DNA of 64,000 nucleotides from Sclerodactyla briareus (taxonomy: Eukaryota > Echinodermata > Holothuroidea > Dendrochirotida > Sclerodactylidae): positions 62,001 through 126,000 of the forward strand of contig JAODTK010004810.1 in assembly GCA_026419785.1 (NCBI GenBank). The letters are read 5' to 3'. Shown here piece after piece: positions 26,501-41,500 of this stretch; the stretch's first letter is position 1; each line of letters starts with the position of its first letter. The notes under the pieces are model-generated. The model saw only the letters and a program-made list of their open reading frames with translations, was not told the DNA's origin and did no database searches. The position numbers and the translations under genes were made by a program.

Positions 26501-29500
26501 AGGTATGGTTTCACTGTGTAAAACTGTGGAAACTTTGGAACTGATTACTGAAGAGATAGCTCAGCGAAATTCCCGCTGATAAAAATAGGTTAGCATGAGA
26601 CTGGAGTTTATATCACCAGTAGCTTCATTGATTGTCCTCAATTGTAATGTCAAGAGAATTGTTCAGGGACTGACCCCAGTTCACAAATGATTTAGGAAAG
26701 TAGAAAATAGTGATGTATAATGCAAAGTGGTATGTATAAAGCTGAAATAAGGAAATCGATGACCAAATGGGAGACCTCGAGAAGACTGATGACATGGCTG
26801 AAATTCTGGAAGGAATGTGCCTGTTGGGATGGTTCAAATCTCTTCAGAACATTTTCATGGGACAAGTTCTCAAACTGGCCAGAATTCCTGAATTGACTGA
26901 AAAGACAGCCAACTTACATCCTGATGTGAAGAAACGAGCGGATTTTATCTGATCAGTACCTATGCACTTCAAGGAAGAGGAGAAGCTATGTCGCTCACTG
27001 GCTTACAGGCATCACCCAAGGTTGCCTTATTACCCATTCAGATGCCAGAACACGTCACATGAATGTCTCAAACAGATTGAACCAGTATTTCATGTATGCC
27101 GTTACCGGATGCGTACGGTCACTTCATGGGTGTCACGTTCATTTGAGCGCAGATGGGTAAAGTGTTGGAAATGCTGTATTGGGTTTGCAAAGATAGGTAT
27201 TGGTTCCATAGAGGCAAAAATTCATCAGGAAAAAAAACGACAACGCTGAATTGGCACATGTACCAGCGTGGCATTTATGCCACATCTGCACATCTACTGC
27301 AAATTGATTCTATGGAAAAACTTCATGAATCCATTTAACGTCCATGTGCACAGGCGTCTGCATTTTAACGATCTTCCCCCCATCAGCATACGGTTTACTA
27401 TTCTCCAAAAAATATTTTGAAAAAAAGAATTTTAATATCCACATTCATTACAGCTGCCGCACTTAGGGAACCCTAGCTTCATCGAAAAAGTTCTGCGCTG
27501 ATACCATACATAAGGCAGAGCAATGAATCAAGTAGTCCTAATACATTTTTATCATGTCAGTGATGTACTCTTTTATAAGCCTTCTCACAGTTACAGCCAC
27601 ATGAGACCATGGGCTGCGTTTTAAGTTGCCCTAGTAGTGTTTAGAATAATTAACGTCATTAGCCTTCAAAAATCAAAGAGACCTGATTGGCTGACGAGTC
27701 ATTTGACACCATTACAACTACCAGAGCGTACAGTCCCAGGAACTGAAATTAGGCCCCCCCCCTTCTAGAACTGTTTGTTTTTTGATTTTGTATACAAAAT
27801 TACGTCCCCGGCCCTTGACAACACAGCTGATTACTGAACACATGACCCTTTCGCGTCGCCGTGCAAAATTATCTATCACTAACAGTCGACAAAAATGCCC
27901 AAATACTAATGTGTCAAAAGTCACAATAGGGGAAAACTGGCCTCTTGACATTGCACCTACAGTGTGCAAACCAATCTTTTGAAATTCCTCTGATGGAAAC
28001 TACACATCCTACCAGCACAAAAACTTTACAGATTTCCCTCTTATCAAAAAATAAACATACACAAGAGGGATGAGTTGGTTGCATGCCAAAGCCAGTGGTT
28101 GAGAGTTTATAAATAGCGCCCGCCGCTGAACAATGATGAGCTAGGGAGAATCTTAGTCTTAGACCCAGCGTGTAGTGGTGAGCGATGCCGAATTTACAGC
28201 AAAAAAGAATAAAGCTATATACTCATATCAAATATTTGGGTACAAATCAAATCTGATAGAAAAAAATTATTTGGGTTAATTCTGATTCCTTGACAGCTCC
28301 CCATAGTGAGTACATGAGGTCAACATGCCTATGTTGGCTAGGATGAGAATCAGTTGAGGAATCACTACTTGATAAAGTTTTAAGTTTTCCATATTAGTTA
28401 TAGCCACTCTGCATAATTTATTTCTTTTGTTTTCATTATTTTTGGTAAACTTAGACCACCCGAAGAGTACATGAGGTATACCTTCCCACTATTGCCATTT
28501 ATCATATCACATTCTTCGTCTCAACTTTCCTTTTGACCATCATCTTCCTTTTATCATCAATTTTTCATGAATCGTTAACGATGGTTATCGTGAGGCTATC
28601 ATCATTGAATTTCATCACAATCTTCATTCTTTCGTCAGACTGGGTGCTTTTTTCTACTCCGTGAGAAGTTGCTGTTATTAATGGTGCTATATGTTATACA
28701 ATATATCTGATACAATGTTGATTGTAGTATCCGTCTTTTCGGATGGAGATGTAAAATGGCGACCCTGGGAGCAGGTTAGGGTTGCCTGCACCCCTTTCTT
28801 GATATCCTCTGACCACTAGTCCAGATGAGAAGGCGAGTTGTCGCTATTGCTCATCCATGGTGAATACCACCAGGGTTCTATAATGAGCCTCAATAAACTT
28901 TCTGAGCCATAAATTTCAAATCAAATCGATATACTCGATAGAATTTCTGAGTTAGTTGTAATGTCTCTTTGTGGAATGCTAACTTCAGAACAATGCCACT
29001 CTGGTATCGAGCATGGACACACAGTTCTTTCGAATTTGCAATCTATAAGTAGGATCTTTTGGTTCACCCTGAATTGGATCTCCCACAACTATATTGATAA
29101 TCCATCAATCTCCCTTGACCACAGTCATTCTTCAGGAAACCAAATGTTACATTATTCAGGCACCCGAGCATTGAGAAAAATTTATCACTAGTGCAGTAAC
29201 ATTGACAATTTTTTTGGGTATTAACATGATAGATGTGCATTTATGTTTTTCACCTAACATAGAAAATCTTTCGAGTGAATTCTACTTTTTCCTTCCAACA
29301 AAACTATTTTGTTCAATTTTCCATACTCACTTCACAATTAATTTTCTTTAAAATTTTGCTGTTCATTTTGTCTCATTACAGACAGTCTAACATGAAAAGC
29401 TTCACAAACCCCTCATCCTTCTAGTGATCTATTTTCCATTTTAACATGTGACTTTATCTATTGAGGGCTTGATAACAGTAATGGTATTGTAATCCCCCCC

Positions 29501-32500
29501 ACCCCTCTCTTCTGCTCCCACCCCCTCGCCTTCCTCAACCGTGACACCGGGTTGTCAGAAATAGAGAACTGTCTCAGTCCATGTCATGAAAGGGTATTGT
29601 CTTTAAGGAATTCATCCTTAGGCAGAAGAAAAAATGGGTGGAGGCAATTTTTGAAGGAGCAATTGTCTCCATGTCTGGTCCTTACAAATTCCAAATGTTT
29701 TTAGCTCCTATAGGACTGGGACTGAATATTTTTGGTGTTTGAATAATTGTCCCTTTTGCTTAGGTAGAGGTGAGAGATTGACCCTGTGTTGGGTCGCTAA
29801 TTTGAAAACTTCAAAAAGTTGACACTCTCCCTCCCGTGTTAACTTGCATAGGCAGCATAGTGGCAAAAATAGTCCAGTGTCCCCTAACACCGAAACATGA
29901 CAAAGATTTTGTGTTCTAATTTTCTATTGAAGCAATGACAAATGTCTTGCTGTGTGGCAATGCAGTGTAAATGACCCCTTCTCCACTTTCGCGATGTCCC
30001 ACAGAACGCCCACTGCTCTTTACATATGTTGAATTAATGTAATTTCATACTTTGCGTAAGATCAAATTGCCTCGCAGAAGCCCACAGGTCTACTTCACTC
30101 CTCAACTCTCATGCTTACAGACACAATGCCCGCCCTTTATCAGCTATAATTCCCATTCTGGTGAATCCTATCTCTCCCATCTGGCATCCCATTGTCCTCT
30201 CTATGGCCAAATTATAGCTTTAGCAGTCGGCATCTTGGCAACTTATGAATATTTGAACGATTTTACACTAAAAGTGTTCTACTACGACTACTACCCACTC
30301 CTTTTACAAAACGAAAATGCGGAATGCTCCGCTGCTAATTCTGGAGATAGAGAGGCTGATGGGGTGGCCAGATTGAGAGTGGTAGAATTCGCAGAATGGG
30401 ACCTAATAGGCTAAATAGAGGGGGGCTTTGTGTAAGTATGAGAGGTTTTCGTCGCTCGTAGACCCAAAAACCAGGTAAGTTTTTGGGAGACACCTTAAAA
30501 TCCCATATTGCTCTAGTTATAAGAAAAATTGTTGTAAATTACTTTTCAGGGCGAAGGTTTTGCAACTCGTGAGTTCCTTTTTGTTTTTTTGAGTCGTCAT
30601 CAGCTGCAATGCCCATGGTACGTCTGTTTCTGTAAAGCTTCTCGTCTGCGCTTCTCTCATTTCAACCCCAGCTCTCACCACCCACCCCCGAGGCCTCGCC
30701 TCAGCGGACCACCCGTATGGGGACCTTCGCCTCGACCTTCGACACCTGGGGGTCAACATTTGACAACACCCAGTTCACCACACGGTACTGCTTACCTCTT
30801 TGCAATTCAATTTTTCTTTCGGTTTTTTGCGCGTCGTGTTGCCACTCTGGTGTTGCTACTCTTCTTTTTTTTGCCAGAAGCAAGAGAAATCACACTGGCC
30901 TGCAATAATGTATGTGTGTCTGTGTGTCCCTTGTGCGTAGGGAGGATAACTGTTCAACACAAAGATATAGAGGGCTATTTGATATGTTGATTTGCATGTT
31001 CTTGCATCAGGTCAACTGAGGTCAAAGTCTGAAATCTTTGTAAACACAAAAACTGTCCGATGAAGAAATGTAGACATCTCCCACTTGGTATTTATAGGTT
31101 GGCTGGCCAGATGAAGTAGATGTTCCGATTGTTCCAGAGTAGGGCCAAATGAAGGTCGGCGAAGGTCAACATTCAGTCGCAAGTCTCTTGTCTCTAGTAG
31201 TAGATGATCCCTATTGTGTAGGGAGCCAGGTTAAAGGTCACCTGAGGTCAACAAGTCCAAATCCCTGTCAACACGATGACTGTTAAGTAGGGACAGCTTG
31301 TACTTACTATGTAGGTTGCCTGTATGGAGTGAAGAGTCCCTATTGAGGTTAACAATTACAACCCAAAAAAACAACAAAAAAAAAAAAAAAAAAAAAAAAG
31401 GCAAGATGTCTGCTCATTGTAAAAAATGTCAGGAGACCTGAATCAATAGAGGCCTAAGCCGCAAAAGTTCTTGTAAACAGGATAAGGATACAGGGCCCTA
31501 TCTCTTTCCGTTTGGATCCGGAGCCACTTTTGGTAAAAAGAACTGGAAGTCTGAAAACGTTTTACGCAAGGACCAGTTCAACCTTTGAACGCAGTAAGGT
31601 GATAGTGCCCAGGTTGTTAGGTATGTTTACATAGTGTATGTTCCCTACAGTTATTGCGCTTTGGAAGGCAAGGGTAAAGTCCAAATCCTTGTTGTTGGAA
31701 AAATTAGAATTTCTGATAAAAAGTTGGTGTTCTGGTCAGTGCAGAGCTGGTGAGTGTTGGGGGAGGGGGGGGGGGGGGGGAGTGTTAGGGGTATTTTTAA
31801 GGGTCATGATAGGCAATTCTGTGAAAACTGTGAAAAGTAATCTGCAAATCTGCATTGACCTATGATTGCTCTCTGCAAAAACAGACATATTCATGAATGG
31901 CATTTGTACTGTTTGAGCTACAGCACCATTGGTGCTCTAGTTTTTTTTTTATCAAAAGCCATCATGGTTAGTTCCCGGGAGTATTTTAATACCAAAGTTT
32001 GTTTATCACATGCGTCCATGTTCGTAAGGCATGCATGCAAGTGCAAGCAGGATTTGACTGAAGGAAGGAGTAGAGTAAAAGAAGGTGTCAGAACCTGCTA
32101 ACTCTCCAAAGTTATTCTCCAGAACAGCCTTTCAATTTTATGGGGTGAAAATAATGTTCGAATGGATCAGTAGAATGTGCATCGGTATTGCATGATGGAT
32201 CTTTTCAATGTTCTGCATAGCAAAAACACTAGAACAGACTTCTGATGACACATATATATAGAAGAACAACATTTACAACAGAAACAAGACTGTTCACAGA
32301 GACTTCAATTAGAGCGAACCAATAGCTTGCTGCTACACATCATTATTCACAATTAAAAAAAAAAGAGGGGGTTGTGTATAGGAACTGCTAGTCAACCAGA
32401 AACTGAAAACGTAAACTATGAGATGTAACGACTCTCATCCAAACCTCCCCTGTCCCACTGGTCCATTATTGCAAAACATTTTTCAAACATTTTGCGAACA

Positions 32501-35500
32501 TTTTCATTTCTCGCTCCAGGGGGGATCGCCATTGACCGGTGGATTCAGACGGACAGCAGGTATTTGTATGTTGCTCCATCCACACCAAGGAATGTTAAAT
32601 GTATGTCCAGCTGCGAGTGAGTAGCTTCGAATGTCTCTCTGTCCATTTGTCACGTTTGTTCATCCGTAACATCCTAAGCATACGTGAGCACGTTAGCTCT
32701 AAAAGTGTCAGCATGCATGGACATCCATTCTAAATCGATAGGTCTTGGCCCAGAATTGGGATCGATTAAAGTGTTCTGTGAGTTCAGATCTTGTTTGAGA
32801 CTGTGAACAAGCCTTTTGGGGTGTTCCGAGGGCCAAACCACCCGGGCCATACCAAGGTTAAGCTCACACCGGGTTCGCATCCTGGTCGAGTCATACCAAA
32901 GACCCGGTGAAGAAAAGGGTACCTGTTGCCTTCTCCCTGGATGCTCAGCACAAGGGATTGGAGCCGGGACAAACAAGGGTAGGCCAATTGCAAGGTGCCG
33001 TCTGGGTGTGATTACCCTCACCCTCACATTAAGGTACACCAAAGAGGCATTGCTATTCCGTGTACTGAGAGGGCTTCGCAGCTGACAATAGGTGCAGTAT
33101 CGGGTCTGCGTCCTTGCTGGGCCTTGAATAGGTTGGATCCTCTCTCGGCAAGTATACCATGAAAGAAGAAAAAAGGTTGTTGCTCCGGCCGAGGTGCCAG
33201 GATCATTGGCCCTGTGCAGTTAGTCGCGGTTCGCAGCCTATGCTCCTGACGTTCTCTCGATTTTCCCTTTGAATCGATACCGGTCTCTATTCAGCTCATC
33301 ATCCAATCAGATTGCAGAAAACTAATAAGAGTATCTATGAATGTAAAACCAAAAGACTGCTCTCTTGATTCTGTAAATTGTAAACTTGAGTTATTTTCAC
33401 CAAGACAGGTTTGTATTACACAAATTACAAGTTACTGTCAATAATGTTATGTTATTAAAACGGGTGATTGAATGTTTTATTTTGGCAAAGTTCTGATAAA
33501 TCATGATATCCTTCAAAAAAGACCAAACTGCCCATTCGAATGGGCTGCGCCTTGTTGAATAAAGTGTTCAATCCTCCAACCCATGGTGAACTGATCTAAA
33601 TGCATCCTGCTTCTTGAAGGCACTATAGTGTGCTTATTCATTGGTGAGCACGATCTGGCTAGCTGGCAATATGAAACGGATGACAATGAGATTATTCTGA
33701 AGAAGTTGAAAAAGAAAACTGTTGAACATTAAACTTGGGTCTACTGCCCTCTTTCATTTCTTCTGCAGGACTTTCCAGAACTGGAACGCCAATTTGGGTT
33801 GGAGGACCAGTGAGTAGTAATATGATCATGGCAATGCCGTGAGGCAGGGGGTCCTCAAGTAGCGGCACTGAGGGGCGGGACTATTAGTAATTTCAGTGAT
33901 AGTTCCTCAAATGCATGGTAAATGAGCAGGCCGATGGTATATTCTCCCTAAATCTGGTGGGGTAGAGGGAGGGGGGGTAGCCATGGTTTTCATGCCAATC
34001 AAAAGATTATTTGTGACTATTCACGGCTTGCAAGCAAATTCCTTGATGCCAATATCCCAACAACCGAAGGTTTTAGTTTTCCCAACCTCGTTCCGGGAAC
34101 TGAGTGAGAATTGAAGAAATTCTTGAGAGGTAGGTTCCCACCTGTCCAGTGAAGCAAGTGAAGTGCGTATCGTTTACATGATTTAGTAGGACTTGTCATG
34201 GTGCGTTGTTAGCATTGTCAAAATATTTCTGAAATTTAACTTGTTAAAAGAGAAGTTTGAGAATTTGCTTTGCCTGAAATGGCTATCCACCATGTGTGAA
34301 TTTCCGTCTAGCATTAGTTGAACTGGCAATCGAATGATATCGCTCCTATACTGGATTGACGCTGGTAGTAGAATGTGGAGATAAACATTACGTCATGTTT
34401 CTGTAACTTTGCTATGTCTACGTGCTAGGCATGTACAACCCCACTTCCTGGCATCAGCTGCCCTACCTATAGCCTGGACGAAAAAATGTCCCCAACCACC
34501 CCTGCTGGAAGGCGAATGCACTCCTTCCGTTGATAATTACTATCGGCACTTTCTACCTAGAATTTGTCTCTGCAACTTGCAAACAATTTCGAGTTAGAGT
34601 TAAACCACAGACTGTATGAGCTGATACAATTACAATTACAAAATGCAATTGCATGTCCTTGAGTGTAGCTCACACAGGGACATTTTTGCCTCTTCAGATA
34701 GTCCCATGCCTTCGCCTGCTATTGTTCTCCAGTTAATATTATAGCCAGGTTACGTCCCGTCCGCCTGAAGTGATCTGTAGTTCTGTGGTAGCAGCATGGG
34801 CCATCTGTCAAATTAACGAGAAATTCTCTCCTGTTCGTAGGGACCAGCAGGGAAGGCCGTTTTCACTTTCAATCCGGATGTCTCTGCGGCACCGAAAGAC
34901 CCTGCTGATTACCGTATAGTGAGGGCACTCTACGACTACACGGCCCAGAGATCCGATGAGCTGAACCTGCTGGAGGGTGACGTGATCACGGTGCTCCACG
35001 AAGACAACGAGAACTGGTGGATGGGGGAGCTGGACAATGGCTACCAGGGGTACTTCCCCGCTAACTATGTAGAGGATATATCACACAGAACACATGTGGA
35101 GTAGATTTGATTTGATTTGAACAAATTCCTGCGAATGTAAGGAATGATGAATGAGGCCAGAAAAAGTTAACTTTTTCAAGTTAAGTTTTAAAACTTGACG
35201 AACTAGACGACTAGCATGGCAAAAAGAGGAGGGCGATGGGGTGGCCAACCCAGATTGTGTAAGGCCAGATACTCACGGGGCATCGGGTGGGTACTTAGTC
35301 CCTGTCGGGTAAGTATTCATAATTCACAGATTCCCCAATCTGTTCTGTTTTGGTGATTCAGAAAGCCAAGAAGGCTCATCGAGGAACCCTGGATTGTATT
35401 GTTTGTGGATGAGCAACCGGCGATAACTCCGCTCCTCTCCTCGACTAGTGCTCATATGATATCACGGCAGGGGTTTGAACATTTTCGACCTACTCCTGGG

Positions 35501-38500
35501 ACCGCCATTTCACATCCCCTCCAAAAAGGACTATTATTGCCAATATCCTGAAACAAACCCCAGAAACCCATGCACAAATCCACTGCATTACAGCGGAACC
35601 ATGGACTAAAGGACCGAGAGCTGCACACATCAAAAACTGCAAGTAACAGCCACATCAGGAAAAGAACGTCCAGTGACTGCTGGAATTCGAGCCTGGAATG
35701 TTCGCTTGCAGAGCGGCACTGATACCACTATGCTATTCTTCTACCTGATAGTACCTGAAGATCTATGGACCTCGATGATCTCCACATTGTATGGTAGTGA
35801 TGGGTGCTTTGTGCATAACGGTGCAATATGTTGTATATTTCCAATACCAGCATCAGGAGAATATATGATATATTCAAATGATTATAACAACAATAACAAA
35901 TGAATGGCTGATCTAGCGCCTAACACCGAGCAGTCTTTGTGTACCTCACAGAGTGAAGAGATATGATATAAATCAAAAGTGCTCTTGAAATACTTCACAA
36001 AAAACATGTAAAGATTACCTACCAAGCTCTCTACTTAGTATGAGGGTGTCACATAATGAGTACATGTTCCCTCTTGTTTTAGGGTCAGGGGCTCAGGGCA
36101 AATGTCATCTGAGGTCATTGCCCTCAAGGCAGTTCCAGGAACGCTAACCCTCTGGCTCTCTGGTCATTGCCGACTTGGAGCATCCTCTTCAAAGCTCGCA
36201 ACACTAAAGTTTCATAAAGCAAGCTATAGAAACTGAGGTAAATTATAGGTGAGGTTCCTTACCACTGACCGGAGAGCAGTAAGCTAGTGGAAGGTGGACT
36301 GCTGTCTTGAACATTTGCCGTCACAGTTGTTGGCATGCGTTCTGGTGCAGTTTGGTCACAGTTGACATGAATGTGTATAATGTTGTGTAATCCTACATTA
36401 GGAAATTATTCAAAGTGGCTTGTCATCTCGTGCATGACATCACTTAGTTTGGTTGGGAGCTCAAAATGTTGTGGTTCAAGATGAATGTCTATACTTTTGC
36501 AATCATACACTATTGAAAGTCTCACGGGTCCTGCAGGAATGCAAAGTGTGACGGCAATGCCTTGTTAATAAAATGTCAATTTCGCTTGAGAATTCTTCAT
36601 GGAAAGAACTTTTTTCTTGTAGCTTTTTAGCCATGTTTATGTTGTATATTATATATTTATTTATATCCACATGATAATGCACTCCCAGGGTTTGATGCTA
36701 TCTCTGGATGCACTCGACTGTGCCCTTGAAAGATTGCTTGTGAAACCCTTGGTCCCTGCATTATCCTGTGGAAATAGACATTCTTGGCTGTTGATTAACC
36801 CCTAACTAAACAGCACACTTAAGTACCACCTAAAATGGAGCGTCAGTGGGGAAAGTGTACAGCCCAGTTTATTTCAAGCATATATAGCCTACGGATTCAG
36901 CAGGGGTTAATGTTTTTGCAATATTGCTAGTAACCATTATTTGAATCATGTGTTGATAATACAAGACAAATCAAACACCTCTCCAATATTTGCCTGCCCC
37001 TCCTGTTTCTTCACATAGCTTCCCAGAATGGTACAGCCACACAGGGTCCTGATGATGTAGATGGTGCCCTACCCACAACCCTCACGACTAGTAGGAGGAA
37101 GGACAAAGGTGCTGCCAAGAGTCCTGGGGGGACCAGCTCATCTCATGTAAGTCCAGAACTGCCTTCTCTCTTGGGTGATTACGATCACAAGATTTGTATA
37201 GTGTTATGATGATGTTGGTGGTATTTTTCAACTCTACTATCATGACTGGCGGAAGGAATGACAAAAGTGCTGCCAAGAGTCAAAGAGGCATTCCATGTAA
37301 GTGCATGTCTGTCTTTTATGATTCATTGCTACCATGAAAGTTGTGTCATGGTATGATAACGTGTATACTATGATGATGTTGGTGGTATTCTCAAACTCCA
37401 CCACCATGAACGTGCCCAGAATCATGGAAGGTCCAGCTCATCTTATGTTAGGCTCATCTCATGTAATGTTTTTGTCTTCTCTTGTGGTTCATTGCCATTG
37501 TGAGGACCCTACAATGTCATTATGAGTGGAAGGTGATCTGTCCTTAGCTACCATAACTGATATAAGGGAGAACATAACATTCAGTGAGTAAGGGACTTGG
37601 AAGGTCTAGGTCATTTTGTCAGTTGCAACCACAGCCCCCATACCCAGGGAAGCCAGGAAATTGCCACAGTTTTGGCCGGGGACGTGCACATTAGTTCCTC
37701 CCTGCTATGCGGGGAATGTGGCAGACCTCATGCGAGAATTATTACACAGTGAAAAAACAGGTTACTCTGGAATTTGTGTTGATTTAGCTGGGGATTGTTG
37801 GGAGTTTGCCGCAAGTCCAGCAGGGAAGTTTGTGAATCAGTCGCCCCCCCTATGCCGGAGTGTATTGCCGATGTAGTCGAAGTTGTGACACTCGTGTTAG
37901 TTTCGGAATACCATTCCCGGGTATGGGGAGCCGTGGTAAGGGTGATGGGTGCCTGAGTGATGACGTGTCTCCTCGATTGTCATCAAGAGAACTATAAAAA
38001 GTCCAAATGAGGCGGAGGTCATTCTGTCCTCAACTACTTACTAGAGGGAAGGAGGCTTGAAAGATCTAAATTATCTCATATGAGTACAGACATTTTCTCT
38101 GTACTGGTCCAGTGTGAGAGCAATAAGGTCACGATGTGGTGAAAGGTTTTGTTCAATTTCATTGTGCGTGTCCGACGACAGGCGCTTTTAATGTTGACCT
38201 ATACCCATAGCCTAATTATTTTTACCAAAAGTGGACGTTGTGGATCCAATTGGATGACCAATCTTTAACTACCAATATTGAGATCAGTCAGCTGGCGACG
38301 TGCACTTGACATACTTCAACTGAACAAAACTCATATAGTTCCATAATAATCGCAATTATTGATAATAATAGCTTTCAAACTCATGGAATTGAGTAAAATC
38401 CCTGTGCCTCTGTAAAAAAGTGGAAAGTGCGCCAGCAGACACATCAAATATTGGGTTGCTGGACAACGTTAGAAGTCCCTGTGGTACAGACCAGCCCACT

Positions 38501-41500
38501 TTCCTAGTTCACACGTAATGTCAGAACTATAGACAGTACAATGAGGCGATTAGCGTTCTGCCACAAGACCGGTTGGAAGTTGCATCCAAGAATACTAGGA
38601 AGGCAAGGTTCACCTCATGCCAGTACATTTCTTTCCTCACTAGTTCAGGGACAAACAAATTTGAATGGCATGCTATCTGGTCCATAGCCCTACTGGCAGA
38701 ATGGAAATTCCTGGGAATTTTACTCAATCATATGGAGAATCGTTTGTACGCATTCTGAACACTTTATCCACAGGAATATTGAACATATGGCCCTGTTCCC
38801 GAGTGTCTTTTTCAAAAAGTTGTAATGTGAAGAAGGTATTCTTTTTTTTTTTCACTGCAGTCATCATTACCTGTACACCAAATGCCCAAGTCATATTTCC
38901 TAGCTCCTAATCTGGCAGAAAACAAAAAGTGCCACTGGCAACCCCACTCGACCAGCCCTCCGGTTATATTTCCGCCACCAAGATGTGAGCATCTGCTCCG
39001 AGTTCTGGCATAGGGATTCGCTTCTGAAATCTCTCCTTCTCATCCTTTCCCCCTGAGGTTTGAGAGATTTTTGAGTGCACTTGTCAGATAACCTACGTTG
39101 TTTTGATTTCCCTTGAAAGAGACATTTTTGTATAACTTTTCTTCTCAGGAAGGGCCCCGTAGGTTGTGTCAGGGTAAAAAAAAGAACATATCGGTTGATG
39201 GCATTTCAGATTCTTTTTCTTTCTGTTTCCCTGACCAGTTTTCTGCATTCAGGACTAGTGACGGTGACTTGAGGATTGTCTCCGGAACAGAGGACAGCGA
39301 AGCGGAACCAGCAACAACGTGAGTGATTTCCATTTTAGTTGGTGTTGTAACACCTACTACTACTGCATATGCACAGGTAGCTACGCAGTGCACCCCGATC
39401 GAGGCATACCAAGTAGCACCCATGTGGCCAAGCCTACTACCATCACTGGTAGCGGCGCTGACGGCGCAATCAACGCTTTAATTAACGCTACAGAAAGACT
39501 CAAATCGAGGCATAAAATCATGATCTATCTGCTAAACAACGCTATACAGGGACAATCTGGGTGGTCAGTTTTGCAACTCTGCCCCGCCGAACCCGGCCAT
39601 GTACTTGGCCTCACATCAATAAAAAAATGTAGGAGCCCTCCATTCTTATTAAGTGTTCTCCTATGGCATAGACATTCTCATCCTCAGAGCATTCAACTGG
39701 AATCACCCCGATCATAGGAACCAGTACCCTGACAATCTTGGAGAAAGAGTAAGTTGCTGTCATTGTGGGTGCAAGCTGTTCTCGGATTACCCTCATAGGT
39801 CCCCAGTTAGCATCACCTCACTTAGAGTCAGGCTTGCAGGTCACAAGGCTTGGTTTGAATAAGGTGAAACCATGAACCATAAAACCATAAACTTGAAGGA
39901 ACTAAGAAATGAAACCTATTCCCTGCCTTCTGTGTTTGATGCATAGCATTACCATGGGAGTAGGAAGAATATCCAGTCGTCCACAACTTAGCAGAGGTGG
40001 ATCGAACTTATGCAAGGCCTGGTAAGGATGCACACTTACTTCACATAATCAACTTGTTCCATGTAAAATGTCTGGCCAAAGAAGAAAGGGGGTAGGGTAG
40101 CCTGTTTAGAGTTAGCAATCAAAATAGCTGGTGTCACATCGCAAAATGCTCCTCAAATGAGCAAGATTGCTACACACTTTAGAATGTGCATAGCAGTAGT
40201 TTGCACACAAAACTATGGACATCATACAGGTTTTCTATGATTCCTCCTCAATTTGCTACACAAATGTCTACACAAACGATGTGTATTTCCCAAAGGGTCA
40301 GCTTGGTGCAAGGGCTGGTCACAGGATCCTATATGGGTTGAGTATTCATAGTTCACAGTGGATCCTTTGTGCTTGTATTGTGCTGCAGTCATGCTATATT
40401 CTTGTGTGGCTCACACGCTCGCTGAGATGGCAATTGGATTTTTTTTTTTACTACCTCACTCCACCGCATCCTCGGTTGCTGCTGGCAGGATTGTGCACGA
40501 CAGGGTTCCTGAGGAGGCAGGGGAGGTGAAGGTCAGCTGCCCGATGCGCTTTTATGGGATATGGCGCACGTCTTGCCAGATAATCCTGCCAACCTTGTGT
40601 CCCGTTGGAACAGGATCCAGTGGGTCGGGGTCGATGCGTGAGTCGGATGCATCACTAGGCCATAAACCTTCACCAGGACATGGGAAACCAGGAAGCCAAA
40701 AGGCTTACTGATTCCTTCACTGCCTTCATGACCTTTTACTTGAAGTTTGGTAACCTCAGATTACCTTTGACCTGAAGGTAATAGGGATCATCTACTATTA
40801 TGGGAACCCACATACTCGATCCATCCAGGAGGGGTTGAGTTATCTTGTTCGAAAGCCTAAATTGGCTCAAATATTCATTTCACAATTTTTGTTTTTTTCA
40901 ATGAAAATGACCCCCAATCTATACCAGGGTTTTTGTACTCCCCATAAGAAAGCTGCACACCAAATTTCAGCTTGATCAGGCCGAGCATTCTGGACATATC
41001 CTGTTCACAAGATTTCGAACCAATAGGGATCATGTCATCCAGGTGGGGTTGTGTTAACAAGCCAGGCATCAACACACCTACACACACACTGTCATGACTG
41101 CATAGATTCTTCTGGCTCCATCGAGGAATAAAAAAATACAACACCTCTGTATTGTGGCAGCCAAATCAAGGGGTTGGGACAAGGGGAAGGGGGGAATAGT
41201 GAATAATGTATTACAGTAGCACAGAAAGCAACATGACAAATTCAATAGCCCTCAAAGTAAGCAATCGGGATACCAACAAATTGCTTGAGCTCGCAATGGT
41301 GACCCACATACCAAGAATAATCATGGTTGCTGTCCGATGCCGTGCGTAATAAATCAAAATTGAACAAAATCTCAATGTAAATTTTCTTCTTTCAGAAAGA
41401 GGCGTTCCAGACATGGGACGTCAGGAGTCCAGTCACCAGCCTCTGGAACAAGGAAGAAGGGAACACCGAGGAAGGGCAGAGGTAAAGTCCGAAACAGACT

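Noticed and set aside
26767-27249. Two adjacent plus-strand frames as a new gene
   Set aside because: Protein-like in composition, but with different frames, no family match and no coherent splice sites. Kept only as a note.
32520-32559. Extra AHI1 exon (good acceptor CGCTCCAG, GTATTT donor)
   Set aside because: No frame is open in the phase handed over by 30784 and none ends in the phase needed at 33769; no family match.
34841-35104. Separate SH3 gene rather than part of AHI1
   Set aside because: The exon has no own start, begins at an acceptor, and follows the ELERQFG exon in the order typical of AHI1.
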